Part shown: piece by piece, positions 7,292-15,844 of the stretch
Layout of the letters: each line of letters opens with the position of its first letter
How positions within the stretch are numbered: the first letter of the stretch is position 1
From: Arcobacter sp. F2176
Lineage (GTDB): Bacteria > Campylobacterota > Campylobacteria > Campylobacterales > Arcobacteraceae
Assembly: GCF_004116465.1 (NCBI RefSeq)
Contig: NZ_PDJV01000003.1
Span: forward strand, 62,001 to 126,000
Direction: 5' to 3'
Length of the DNA: 64,000 nt
The notes under the pieces: generated by a model
Seen by the model: only the letters and a program-made list of their open reading frames with translations
What the model was told of the DNA's origin: nothing
Databases searched by the model: none
Translations under genes and position numbers: made by a program

Positions 7292-8705
7292 CTTTTGCCT
7301 TATTTTTATATCCACCACCTAAGGCTTCAATTAAATCAATATGAAGTTGAAATTTCTTGTCTTGTAGTGCGATTTCTTTTATTTTTTCTTCTTCTAATTC
7401 TATGTTCTTATTTATAAAATTGATTTTGTTTTTTATACCTAATTCATACACTCTTTTTTCAATATTTTTGTTTTTGTTTTTATTAGAAATAACTATTTTT
7501 TCAGATTTTTCTTGGGACTTATTTAATTGTATTTTCTTTAATGTTGTAACTATATTATTTACAGCTTTTATTATTGTCTCATTGTATGCATATACTTGGG
7601 CATTATAATCATTTACTTTTGTATTTAGGTTTGATTCTCTTCTTTTTGCATCAAAAATTGGTAAAGAAAAGGCCACACCAGCTTCTGGATCAAAAGAAGA
7701 TTCTTTAAGCAATTGGGAAAATGGAAATGATGTAAAATGCAACAAACCACTTAATCTAATATTTGGATAAAACTTTGATTTTGCATTTTCTATATATTGT
7801 TCTTTACTTGCTAAAAGATATTTTTGAACAGCTACTTCTGGCAAGTGAGAAACAATATTTAAATGAATATCTTTGGGTATAGAGATTTTGTATTCATTTG
7901 AAATAGAAGGGTTTTCTAACTTATTTATTTGTGATGGTAAAAGTCCTGCAATAACTGCAATAGAGTTTTTTATATTTTCGATTTCTTCGTTTACATTTAA
8001 AATATCTTGGTTGATTTTTTCGATTAAGTAGTTGCTTTCATTTACTTTTTCTTTATTTGATAGTCCCATATTATACAATTCATTTAAAATATGATGTTTT
8101 TCATAAATCAATTTTTTTAAAGTAGAGAGTTTTTTCAATTTTTCAATTTTGAAATTCCAAGAGATATATAACTTACTAGTAGAAGTAGAAATTGCCAATT
8201 GTTTTACTTTTATCAAGGCATCTTGAGCCAAGGCTTCATTTTTTGAAGCTTTAATTAATGAAGCTCTTTGATTCCAAAAGTCAAAATCGTATTGTAAATT
8301 TAAACCTGTTTGATAAAGATTATAATAGTTTCCACTTAATGGTTCTGGGAAAATATAGTTTTCACTAAATCTTTGTCTAGTAGCTTGGGATTCAAAATTT
8401 ACATTTGGTAAATTTGAAGATTTTTTTGCTTTGATTATATTGTTTGCTTTTTGGTATTTTGCCTCTAGTTGTTTTAAACTTGGAGCATTTTTTATTGCAT
8501 CTTCTATTAATATATTTAGTTGTTTATCATTAAAATCTTTCCACCAAGAATTTTTTAGTTCTATATCATTACTTGAAAATTCATTTAAATCTTTAATTAA
8601 CTCATCATCTATTTTTGTATCTTTTATTGTATTTGATGTTGTTACTTTAGGAACACATCCTGAAAATAGAATAGTTAATGAAATTACACATAGTATTATT
8701 TTCAT
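7272..8705 (-). CDS. TolC/NodT-family outer-membrane efflux lipoprotein
   Basis: 477 residues. The N-terminus is a lipoprotein signal with lipobox FSGC (Cys17). Two outer-membrane-efflux repeats follow; WWKDFNDKQLNILIEDAIKNAP and the SLPIFDAKRR strand are typical of the NodT/OprM branch. The protein would form a trimeric outer-membrane channel serving the FUSC-HlyD pump encoded next. It starts 4 bases after the marR stop and ends inside the start of the FUSC gene. Confidence 0.88.
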   Translation of the reverse strand: MKIILCVISLTILFSGCVPKVTTSNTIKDTKIDDELIKDLNEFSSNDIELKNSWWKDFNDKQLNILIEDAIKNAPSLKQLEAKYQKANNIIKAKKSSNLPNVNFESQATRQRFSENYIFPEPLSGNYYNLYQTGLNLQYDFDFWNQRASLIKASKNEALAQDALIKVKQLAISTSTSKLYISWNFKIEKLKKLSTLKKLIYEKHHILNELYNMGLSNKEKVNESNYLIEKINQDILNVNEEIENIKNSIAVIAGLLPSQINKLENPSISNEYKISIPKDIHLNIVSHLPEVAVQKYLLASKEQYIENAKSKFYPNIRLSGLLHFTSFPFSQLLKESSFDPEAGVAFSLPIFDAKRRESNLNTKVNDYNAQVYAYNETIIKAVNNIVTTLKKIQLNKSQEKSEKIVISNKNKNKNIEKRVYELGIKNKINFINKNIELEEEKIKEIALQDKKFQLHIDLIEALGGGYKNKAKDVLSSK

Positions 8706-8709
8706 ATTT

Positions 8710-9138
8710 TTATGACTTCAAATTTGAGTGTATATTTTTTAATGTTTTAATTAATAAGGCTTCTTTTTCTTTATCTATACCTTTTAAAGCTTCTTCTTCA
8801 ACTTTTTTACTTGCATCTTTTAAAATTTGTTCCAATTTTTTACCTTCATTAGTTATGCAAATCAAATATGCTCTTCTATCATTCTTTTTAGCTCTTCTCT
8901 CTACCATTCCTTTTTTTTCAAGTTTATCTATTAGAAGAGTTAAGCTTGATTGTTTAAAGTAAGTATCTTTTGCTAACTCCCTTTGAGTTAAATTGTCTTT
9001 TTCACAAAGTCTTCTTATAATAATACTCTCAGATGGGGAAATACCATATTCCTGCAAGTCTTTTTCTAAACGATTTTTTAGTAAATTTCGTATATTGGCT
9101 ACTAATACACCAAATGCATTATCTATTTCAAACGACAT
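8710..9138 (-). CDS. MarR-family transcriptional regulator of the efflux operon
   Basis: 142 residues with the MarR winged helix: LCEKDNLTQRELAKDTYFKQSSLTLLIDKLEKKGMVERRAKKNDRRA region at about residues 44-90, including the wing DRRAYLICITNEGK. It is the first gene of the minus-strand efflux operon, 4 bases before the outer-membrane factor gene. Two palindromes lie in its upstream region, so it most likely represses itself and the efflux genes until a phenolic or other acid ligand binds. The ligand is not identifiable. Confidence 0.9.
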   Translation of the reverse strand: MSFEIDNAFGVLVANIRNLLKNRLEKDLQEYGISPSESIIIRRLCEKDNLTQRELAKDTYFKQSSLTLLIDKLEKKGMVERRAKKNDRRAYLICITNEGKKLEQILKDASKKVEEEALKGIDKEKEALLIKTLKNIHSNLKS

Positions 9139-9181
9139 ATTTATTCCTTAAAATTAGTGGGGATTTAAATGTTATTGTATT

Positions 9182-9203
9182 AATAGTTAATATGTTAACT
9201 ATT
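9182..9203. promoter_or_regulatory. Probable MarR operator 1
   Basis: Perfect palindrome AATAGTTAA / TTAACTATT with a TATG centre. It lies directly upstream of a minus-strand -10 candidate (TACAAT, 9179-9174), so a bound dimer would block the marR promoter. Confidence 0.6.
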
Positions 9204-9207
9204 AATT

Positions 9208-9235
9208 AGTTAATGGAATAATATTCTAATTAACT
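9208..9235. promoter_or_regulatory. Probable MarR operator 2
   Basis: Inverted arms AGTTAAT (9208-9214) and ATTAACT (9229-9235) share the TTAA core of operator 1 and lie 4 bases from it. The centre is imperfect (GAAT/ATTC inside), so this would be a weaker or secondary site. Confidence 0.4.
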
Positions 9236-9309
9236 TAAAAGGGTATAAAAATTTTTACCTAGTTTAATCAAATCCCCAATCTATAGGGCTAAATTTAATT
9301 TTAAATTGT

Positions 9310-9315
9310 TATAAT
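9310..9315 (+). promoter_or_regulatory. -10 box of the TAXI TRAP operon
   Basis: TATAAT 27 bases before the ATG at 9343, with TTTGGAG as the ribosome site between them. No clear -35 box. Confidence 0.5.
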
Positions 9316-9342
9316 TTTTGAATTTTAATATTTGGAGTAAAC

Positions 9343-10293
9343 ATGAAATTATCAAAAATCTTATCAATAGCTACAATATGTGCTATTACGCTAAGTGCAA
9401 ATGCATCTGAGCGAATAACTTTAAAAGCTGCAAAATCTACATCATCTTATTATCAAATGGCAGTACAAATTGGTGAAGATGTTAGTAAAGCTTCAAATAA
9501 AAATTTGAGTGTAACAATTGAAGAGAGTCAAGGGTCTGTTCAAAATGTAAAAGAGGTACGAAAAAGAAAAGGAAATTATGTTTTTACAACACCTCCTGCT
9601 TTAATTGGATTAGCTAAAAACAAACAAGCTATGTTTAAAAATGATAATCCAGAGGATTATGCAAAAATAAGATCACTTTTTCCTATCCCATATTTGACTA
9701 TGCATATGGTTGTAAGAGCTGATTCTGATATTAAAACTTATGAAGATTTGAAAGGAAAATCATTACTTATAGGAAAAGGAAGTTTTGGAGCTAAAGAGGC
9801 TAAAAAATATATTGATTTATTTGGTTTAAAAGATGATGTTAAACTAATAGGTGCAGAATTATCAGGTGCAGTTACTGCACTTAAAAATGGACAAATTGAT
9901 GGGTTTGCAACTTCTGGTTCTTATCCTGCACCAAATGTAATAGAAGCAAGTGCTAGTGATAAAATAAGACTTTTAAGTATGAATGATGAACAAATTACAA
10001 AAACAAAAAGAGATAAAATAATAATCCCTGCTGGTACATATACAGGTGTTGATGTAGATGTTGCAACAACTACACTTCCAGTTGGAGTTTATACAACTAC
10101 AAATATGAGTGAAGAGACTGCTTACAAACTTACAAAAGCATTTTGGCAATCAAAACCACAGTTAGAGAAACAAAATATTTGGTGGAAAGCAATCACATTT
10201 AAAAACTTAAATATGTTTAAAACAAAACTACATAAAGGTGCATTAAAATACTATATGGAAGTTAATGCCACTATTCCTCAAAGCCTAAAATAA
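9343..10293 (+). CDS. TAXI-family TRAP transporter solute-binding protein
   Basis: 316 residues with a Sec signal peptide (about residues 1-22, ending ALA-type at LSANA). Then ITLKAAKSTSSYYQMAVQI, the typical TAXI opening (G/S-x-S-xxY). A glutamine-glycine loop and a GALKNGQIDGFA-like segment follow near residues 175-190. TAXI proteins capture carboxylates or amino acids such as glutamate in the periplasm and feed a fused TRAP permease. The next gene is such a permease and overlaps this stop codon by one base (TAATG). The substrate is unknown. Confidence 0.88.
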   Translation: MKLSKILSIATICAITLSANASERITLKAAKSTSSYYQMAVQIGEDVSKASNKNLSVTIEESQGSVQNVKEVRKRKGNYVFTTPPALIGLAKNKQAMFKNDNPEDYAKIRSLFPIPYLTMHMVVRADSDIKTYEDLKGKSLLIGKGSFGAKEAKKYIDLFGLKDDVKLIGAELSGAVTALKNGQIDGFATSGSYPAPNVIEASASDKIRLLSMNDEQITKTKRDKIIIPAGTYTGVDVDVATTTLPVGVYTTTNMSEETAYKLTKAFWQSKPQLEKQNIWWKAITFKNLNMFKTKLHKGALKYYMEVNATIPQSLK

Positions 10294-12092
10294 TGGTTCA
10301 AAAGAAGAGTCGGTCACTGTCAATAAAATTTTTGGTAGTGACTTTTTTAGCATTTATTACAGTTGGTTTTCATATTTACTTAATCTTTACAGGGCTTATG
10401 CCAAACTTGGTAAGTAGACCTTTACACTTAGCTTTAGTTTTACCTTGGATTTTTCTTTTATCACAAGATGAAGATAGTTCAAAACTGATTAAATATGGTG
10501 GATATATATTATTAGTATGTGGTCTGTTTTCTTCTTTATATATAGTTTTTAATTATAGTGATTTAGAAGATCAATATGGTTCATTAGAAGGTTCTTTACA
10601 ATACTTTGTTGCTTTATCTTTACTTTTAAGTGTTTTAGAAATGGCAAGACGAGCTATAAAACTAGCACTTCCCTTGACTGCAACTATTGCCTTAGCTTAT
10701 GGACTTTGGGGTCATTATATCCCTGGAGATTTTGGACATCAAGAGATACCAATGGATAGTTTCTTTGGTACATTAGTTATAGCAGAAGGTGGTATATTTG
10801 GAGCTTTGACAGGGGTTTCTGTAAATGTCGTAGCAGTATTTGTAATACTAGGAGCCTTTGTGGGAATAGGTGAGGGTGGTAATGCCTTTATGTCTTTATC
10901 TACAAAAATTGCGGGAAGATTAAGAGGAGGGGCGGCAAAAGTATCTGTTTTGGCTTCTGCTTTTTTTGGCTCTATTTCTGGTTCTGCTTCTGCAAATGTT
11001 GCTTCAACTGGTGCTTTTACAATTCCTACAATGAAAAAATTAAAATATCCTGCAAGTTTAGCAGGTGCTACTGAAGCAGTTGCTAGTACTGGTGGACAAA
11101 TTATGCCACCACTTATGGGAGCGGGAGCTTTTATTATGGCAGAATTTTTAGGTGTGCCATATGCTAAAATTATGTCAACTGCTATTTTCCCTGCTATTTT
11201 ATTTTTTGTAACAGTTTGGATAGGTATAGATGTATTTGCTAAAAAATATAATCTTCTTGCTATGGATAAGGAAGATATTCCTAAATTAAACTTGGTTTTA
11301 AAACTGGCACCATTTTTTCTTATACCTTTTGGAATTTTGCTTTATGCTTTGATAATAGTGGGAAAAACACCTCAATACTCAGCAGCCCTTGCAATCTTTG
11401 CTTCTATTTTACTTTTACTTGTAAATAGGGATTGGAAAATATCATTTAAAGAGTTTATAGAAAAATTTGTAGATGGTTGTATTACTGCTTCTAGGCAAAT
11501 TGCATCTATTGCTTCTGTTATTATTTGTGCAGGTATTGTAATTGGAGTTTTAAATATCACAGGTATTGGGGTTAAAATCACTTCTGCTATTTTATATTTA
11601 TCAAATGGACAACTTTTTGTAGCCTTACTTTTAACAGCATTTGCTTGTTTGATTTTAGGTATGGAAGTTCCTACTACGGCTGCTTATATCATTTGTGTAT
11701 CAATTGCAGGTCCTACTTTACAAGAGTATGGATTATCAGCTATTCAAGCACACCTTTTTGTATTTTGGTTTGCTTTACTTTCCACTATTACTCCACCTGT
11801 GTGTGGTACAGTTTTTATAGCATCAGGAATAGCCCAAGCAAATTGGATAGAAGTAGCCGGGAAATCTATGAAATTAGGTATTGGATTATATATTGTACCT
11901 TTGGCATTTGTTGTAAATCCATTTTTGATAGAACCAGATACTAATTTTTTATATGCATTTTTATCTTTTATAAAAATTGCACTTGGTTTAGGTCTTTTAT
12001 CAAATGCTTTAGTTAATGATAAACAAAAAACAGTTTTAAGAGTAGGTCTTGTACTTTTAGGATTAATAATTATCTTTTATCCCTTTCAATAA
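10293..12092 (+). CDS. TRAP transporter fused permease (DctQ-DctM type, TAXI-linked)
   Basis: 599 residues, about 16 membrane helices: a small DctQ-like part in roughly the first 180 residues followed by the large DctM part. Family landmarks are GAFVGIGEGGNAFM, the SISGSASANVASTGAFTIP hairpin near residues 227-245, GGQIMPPLMGAGAF near 267-280 and a second STITPPVCGTVFIASGIA motif near 495-512. It is a secondary transporter driven by a sodium gradient. TAATG coupling to the binding-protein gene makes a two-gene importer. A hairpin overlaps its stop codon. Confidence 0.9.
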   Translation: MVQKKSRSLSIKFLVVTFLAFITVGFHIYLIFTGLMPNLVSRPLHLALVLPWIFLLSQDEDSSKLIKYGGYILLVCGLFSSLYIVFNYSDLEDQYGSLEGSLQYFVALSLLLSVLEMARRAIKLALPLTATIALAYGLWGHYIPGDFGHQEIPMDSFFGTLVIAEGGIFGALTGVSVNVVAVFVILGAFVGIGEGGNAFMSLSTKIAGRLRGGAAKVSVLASAFFGSISGSASANVASTGAFTIPTMKKLKYPASLAGATEAVASTGGQIMPPLMGAGAFIMAEFLGVPYAKIMSTAIFPAILFFVTVWIGIDVFAKKYNLLAMDKEDIPKLNLVLKLAPFFLIPFGILLYALIIVGKTPQYSAALAIFASILLLLVNRDWKISFKEFIEKFVDGCITASRQIASIASVIICAGIVIGVLNITGIGVKITSAILYLSNGQLFVALLLTAFACLILGMEVPTTAAYIICVSIAGPTLQEYGLSAIQAHLFVFWFALLSTITPPVCGTVFIASGIAQANWIEVAGKSMKLGIGLYIVPLAFVVNPFLIEPDTNFLYAFLSFIKIALGLGLLSNALVNDKQKTVLRVGLVLLGLIIIFYPFQ

Positions 12093-12164
12093 GCTATAAT
12101 ACTGTAGCTTATTGGAAAACTTCAATAAAGTACTTCAAAGTACTTGCATAAAATAAGTTTTTTT
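12087..12164 (+). terminator. Tandem hairpins ending the TAXI TRAP operon
   Basis: First hairpin: CAATAAGCTA (12087-12096) pairs perfectly with TAGCTTATTG (12105-12114). Second: AAGTACTT repeats (12128-12135, 12138-12145) within outer arms AAAACTT and AAGTTTT, ending in a run of seven T (12158-12164). The second has the form of an intrinsic terminator. Confidence 0.6.
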
Positions 12165-12199
12165 CTTATAATAAAGTAATTTAATAATAAGTAGCCACT

Positions 12200-12769
12200 A
12201 TGAACTTTTTTAAAAAAATTTTAAACTCATTGAACCAAATGTCAAATCCCGTGTTTAGCTTCGATGCCAATAAATCAGAGCTATCTTTTATTTTACCAAA
12301 TGATGAAAAGTTTGATTTTACACTAGAAAACTATGAAGTAAAAACAAGACATGATCCTTATGTCTTAGAAGCATATACTTTCAATAGTAATGATTTATTT
12401 TTTGAATATATCCATTTGGATTCAAATTGCTCGTGGAATGGTCTTGCAAGAGGTTATTTTGAGAATTTGTTAAAAGACTCTATAAAAGAGAATTTAGAGT
12501 TACAAGAGAGATTTGAATTTAAACATTATGAGTTCTCTACTTATAAAACAGCTACAAAAGGTTTTGTCCATCTAATATATATTTGGGAAGTAAATAAAGA
12601 AGTATTTATGATAGATAAAAAAGGAATACTTTATAATGAGTTTATAAAATTACTAAAAAGTGATTATGAATATAAATATAGTGGAAGAGAAATTTTTGAT
12701 TTATATCATGAAATAAGCTTAGTAAAGCATAACTCTTTAAATCATTACTTTAATGGAAGTAGTGATTAA
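12200..12769 (+). CDS. Hypothetical protein, first of two tandem paralogues
   Basis: 189 residues, no signal peptide and no membrane helix, so probably cytosolic. I do not recognise the family. The protein aligns by eye with the lipoprotein encoded next: shared landmarks are NCSWNGLARGYF versus NCHWNGSVTGFF, YEFSTYK versus YEISTYK, VFMIDKKG versus VLIIDNKG and the final SLVKHNSLNHYF versus SLVKFNMFNSYF. The mixed charged and aromatic composition suggests a compact alpha/beta domain. No function can be proposed. Confidence 0.65.
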   Translation: MNFFKKILNSLNQMSNPVFSFDANKSELSFILPNDEKFDFTLENYEVKTRHDPYVLEAYTFNSNDLFFEYIHLDSNCSWNGLARGYFENLLKDSIKENLELQERFEFKHYEFSTYKTATKGFVHLIYIWEVNKEVFMIDKKGILYNEFIKLLKSDYEYKYSGREIFDLYHEISLVKHNSLNHYFNGSSD

Positions 12770-12805
12770 AATATAGTATAATAAAAGAAAAACAAAGGAT
12801 AAACT

Positions 12806-13420
12806 ATGTTTTTCAAATCACTTATTTTCTCATTAATTGCTATATTTTTTACTTCTTGTGCTTCAAGTAGTTTTTATTATGATAAAAAAAATAGCTCTGC
12901 AAATATAAATTTATTAAATGTAAATAAAAAAATAACTCTTACAAATCCAAAGGTAGAACATACCTTTTCTCAATGTACAATTAATTCATATACTTTAAAA
13001 GATGATAATCAAATATATGGAAATCTATTTTTAGAAAATATTCAATTAAGTGATAATTGTCATTGGAATGGTTCTGTAACTGGTTTTTTTACATATGAAT
13101 TAAAAACAAGAATGAAATTCAAAAGTTTTGAGTTAGTAGATAGATTTTCAAAAGATTATTATGAAATATCAACTTATAAAGTAAATAATGAAAAATATGT
13201 AAGTATTATTGATATGTATACGATAAATAGAGATGTTTTAATTATAGATAATAAAGGAAAATTATCACAAGAAATAATTAAAATGTTAGATCCCAAATTT
13301 AACTTTAAATATGTAAATGCTCCAAGAACTGACATAAACTACAATTATAGTTTGGTTAAGTTTAATATGTTTAATTCATATTTTACAAAAGAATCAGAAA
13401 GAAGAATACGGGGAAATTAA
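12806..13420 (+). CDS. Hypothetical lipoprotein, second tandem paralogue
   Basis: 204 residues beginning with a lipoprotein signal, lipobox FTSC (Cys18), after an AAAGGAT ribosome site. The mature part resembles the preceding cytosolic protein over most of its length (NC.WNG, YEISTYK, ID.KG, SLVK.N..N.YF). Two compartments thus appear to carry versions of the same unknown domain. A gap of only 36 bases suggests co-transcription. A hairpin overlaps its stop codon. Confidence 0.65.
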   Translation: MFFKSLIFSLIAIFFTSCASSSFYYDKKNSSANINLLNVNKKITLTNPKVEHTFSQCTINSYTLKDDNQIYGNLFLENIQLSDNCHWNGSVTGFFTYELKTRMKFKSFELVDRFSKDYYEISTYKVNNEKYVSIIDMYTINRDVLIIDNKGKLSQEIIKMLDPKFNFKYVNAPRTDINYNYSLVKFNMFNSYFTKESERRIRGN

Positions 13421-13529
13421 ATAACGGTGGAATCACCGTTATTAATAAGGAGACAATAGCAACGAAAGCTAAAGTTTGTTTGTATGACGAAAGAATTGTA
13501 ATGTAAATAGGATAAAATATATCCTATTT
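13420..13529 (+). other. Two perfect hairpins in an intergenic leader
   Basis: Hairpin A: AATAACGGTG (13420-13429) and CACCGTTATT (13434-13443), loop GAAT. Hairpin B: AAATAGGATA (13505-13514) and TATCCTATTT (13520-13529), loop AAATA. Neither is followed by a T-run. The stretch between has no ORF. It may be a structured leader of the TTG-start gene downstream, a processing signal or a small RNA. Confidence 0.4.
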
Positions 13530-13576
13530 AAAAAAGTTATAAAAGAAATTTAATTTCTATTTAAGGAGAAACTTTA

Positions 13577-14008
13577 TTGTTTGATGAAGCTACACAATTT
13601 TTATATCAATATAAAAATAAACAATTAGAAGCCAAAGATGTATCAGAACTAAAAGAAGAAGTTGAGAAATATAAAAATGAAATCATAAAAAGTGAATATT
13701 ATAATAAATTTTATGATAATTATTTAAATATAAAAGGTTACACTTATAGGCTTGAAAGAAGTGATTTAAGACTATTTTATACTTTTCAAGAAGCTATATA
13801 CTCTATTGACTTAGCAAAGTTAACTCATGATGAAGAGGGTGTTTTATTAAATACTGTTGTTTATATATTAGTAATAAATGATTGCATCAATGAATATTTA
13901 GAAAATGATATTGATGAAAATATAAAACAAAAAGCAATAGAATTTTATCAAAATGAACAAAAAAGAGTAGCAGCAGAAAATAAAAAATATCACATGTACC
14001 AAAACTAA
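13577..14008 (+). CDS. Hypothetical helical cytosolic protein
   Basis: 143 residues starting at TTG, chosen because AAGGAGAA lies seven bases before it. Composition is rich in K, E, Y and N with long predicted amphipathic helices; there is no signal peptide or membrane segment. Family not recognised. It converges with the LOG-family gene with no gap. Function unknown. Confidence 0.6.
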   Translation: MFDEATQFLYQYKNKQLEAKDVSELKEEVEKYKNEIIKSEYYNKFYDNYLNIKGYTYRLERSDLRLFYTFQEAIYSIDLAKLTHDEEGVLLNTVVYILVINDCINEYLENDIDENIKQKAIEFYQNEQKRVAAENKKYHMYQN

Positions 14009-14644
14009 TTAATTTATATTAAATAGTTTTAGTATATCTTTTTCAATAAAATCCAAATCATCAGTTAATATAAATACATCTAGTTCATTTTTACTAATCA
14101 TTCCCTCTTTTAATAATGTATTTTCAATAAAAGAGATTAAGTCTTTCCAAAAAGTTGTATCATAAAGATATATTTTTAGGTTTTTCAGTTTTTTAGTTTG
14201 AACTAAAATAATTATTTCAAAAAGTTCATCGAGTGTACCATATCCACCTGGAAAAACTACACAAGCAGCTGAGTATTTTACTAGCATGTATTTTCTTGAA
14301 AAGAAGTAATTAAATGTATGATTTCTTGTAGTAAAAGAATTTAGTTTTTGCTCATTTGGAATTAAAATATTTAGCCCAATTGATTCTACACTTTTTGCTT
14401 TATACGCACCTCTATTGGCAGCTTCCATTATTCCACCACCTCCCCCTGTAACAATATTGATATTTTTATTTGCTAAATTAAAAGCTAAATCTTCAGCTAG
14501 TTGACAAATTTCTGTATTTTGACTTGTTCTTGCACTTCCAAAAAATGTTACACAATTTTTGATATTTTTAAAAATTTCTTCACTGCAATTAAAATCGTTT
14601 GCTATTTTTCTTCTTTCTACTATCTCTTCATTGGACTCAATCAT
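14009..14644 (-). CDS. LOG/TIGR00730-like Rossmann-fold nucleotide hydrolase
   Basis: 211 residues. The signature of the family once labelled lysine decarboxylase is present: VTGGGGGIMEAANRGAY near residues 62-78 and PGGYGTLDELFE near residues 113-124. Characterised members hydrolyse nucleoside 5'-monophosphates, releasing base and ribose 5-phosphate (LOG-type phosphoribohydrolase). The FFGSART strand near residue 34 is also typical. Single minus-strand gene, cytosolic. The true substrate in this organism is unknown. Confidence 0.85.
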   Translation of the reverse strand: MIESNEEIVERRKIANDFNCSEEIFKNIKNCVTFFGSARTSQNTEICQLAEDLAFNLANKNINIVTGGGGGIMEAANRGAYKAKSVESIGLNILIPNEQKLNSFTTRNHTFNYFFSRKYMLVKYSAACVVFPGGYGTLDELFEIIILVQTKKLKNLKIYLYDTTFWKDLISFIENTLLKEGMISKNELDVFILTDDLDFIEKDILKLFNIN

Positions 14645-14749
14645 TTTTTCTCTTTTGAATTTTTATAGAATTATATTGAAAAAAAATAAGAAAATGAATT
14701 AAATATAAAATTTGTTATAATTAATATAAATAATTTATTAGGTAATAGC

Positions 14750-15487
14750 ATGAACATAAAATTAAATTGCGATGTTGGTGATAGCTTTGGTATTTGGAAG
14801 ATGGGAAATGATGAAGAGATAATGCCTTATATTAATATGGCAAATCTTGCTTGTGGTTTTCATGCAGGTGATGCATTGAATATGGAAAAAGCAGTTAGTT
14901 TAGCAGTAAACTACAATGTTCAAATGGGAGCTCATATTGCATATCAAGACTTATCAGGTTTTGGAAGAAGAAAAATAGTATATTCTTTAGAAGAAATTTT
15001 AGCCATTGTTATATATCAAATGGGTGCACTAAATGCTTTTTGCAAAATATATGGGAAAAGTATATCTTATGTAAAACCTCATGGTTCTCTTTTTAATGAT
15101 ATGATGGATGATGAATCGATTTTTAAATCAATTTTAAGTGCAATTAGTGCTTATGATAAAAATATAAAATTAGTTATTTTATCAAGTCAAAAAAATGAAA
15201 AGTACAAACAAATAGCGCTTTTATATGGAATCTCTCTTATATTAGAAGTTTATGTGGATAGAAATTATCACGATGAAGGTTTTATTCTTTCCCGAAGTGA
15301 AAAGGACTCTTTTATAAATGATGAGTTAGATATTATACAAAGGGTAGAGACTTTAAAAGAAAGAGGATATATAACTAGTAAAAATGGAATTAAACTTTTT
15401 TTACAAGCTGATACAATATGCTTACATGGGAGTTCTGAGAAAAATTATAAGTTTATAAAAGTAGTTAGTGGATTATTAAATAATTAA
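14750..15487 (+). CDS. Diverged PxpA-like (LamB/YcsF) protein, orphan copy
   Basis: 245 residues, same length as the PxpA encoded at 20912-21649 and closely similar over the first 40 residues (IKLNCD.G.SFGIWKMG.DEEIMPYINMANLACGFHA). Conserved sites have drifted: GAHP is GAHI (I63), FADR is YVDR (V169), and the CxHGD motif is CLHGS (S228), whereas the second copy keeps GAHP, FADR and CVHGD. It has no PxpB or PxpC partner next to it. It therefore looks like a duplicated subunit that has lost catalysis and perhaps gained a sensing or regulatory role near the two-component genes. That role is inference. Confidence 0.8.
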   Translation: MNIKLNCDVGDSFGIWKMGNDEEIMPYINMANLACGFHAGDALNMEKAVSLAVNYNVQMGAHIAYQDLSGFGRRKIVYSLEEILAIVIYQMGALNAFCKIYGKSISYVKPHGSLFNDMMDDESIFKSILSAISAYDKNIKLVILSSQKNEKYKQIALLYGISLILEVYVDRNYHDEGFILSRSEKDSFINDELDIIQRVETLKERGYITSKNGIKLFLQADTICLHGSSEKNYKFIKVVSGLLNN

Positions 15488-15563
15488 TTATATTAAGTTT
15501 TTTTACACACTTCTTAGACACTTTTTGTAGTTAAACTTCGGGCTTTAAAATAAAGGGGAAAAA

Positions 15564-15764
15564 ATGGCTGAATTATTATTTTTTGCGGGGGCAATATTAC
15601 TTTATTTATATTCATTTTTATATAGAAAGTTGGCTTTAGTTGCTACTTTAGTTTTGTTTATTATTTCATACAATATGAAAGTAGATGTTGTTTTGATTTG
15701 TGTAACTATATCTTTCTTGGTTGTTATTAGATTGAGAAAACAGGGTGTAAAAGATGACCTTTAA
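15564..15764 (+). CDS. Small two-helix membrane protein
   Basis: 66 residues, almost entirely hydrophobic: segments near 3-18, 22-38 and 42-57, then a basic tail. AAAGGGG lies eight bases before the ATG. No family is recognised. It lies between the diverged pxpA copy and the histidine kinase on the same strand, so it may belong to that transcription unit. It could be a small accessory of the kinase or transporter, without direct evidence. Confidence 0.55.
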   Translation: MAELLFFAGAILLYLYSFLYRKLALVATLVLFIISYNMKVDVVLICVTISFLVVIRLRKQGVKDDL

Positions 15765-15844
15765 TATAAAGAGAACATAAAATTAGTCTATTACTTACCA
15801 TTAACTCACTTTCATAAAATATAATTAAAAAAAGTAGGATTATA

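Noticed and set aside
8431-8962. Plus-strand ORFs opposite the outer-membrane factor and marR
   Set aside because: Phenylalanine- and serine-rich translations typical of the antisense of lysine/glutamate-rich genes.
11372-11944. Short ORFs within the TRAP permease on either strand
   Set aside because: Out-of-frame shadows of a membrane protein with intact motifs.
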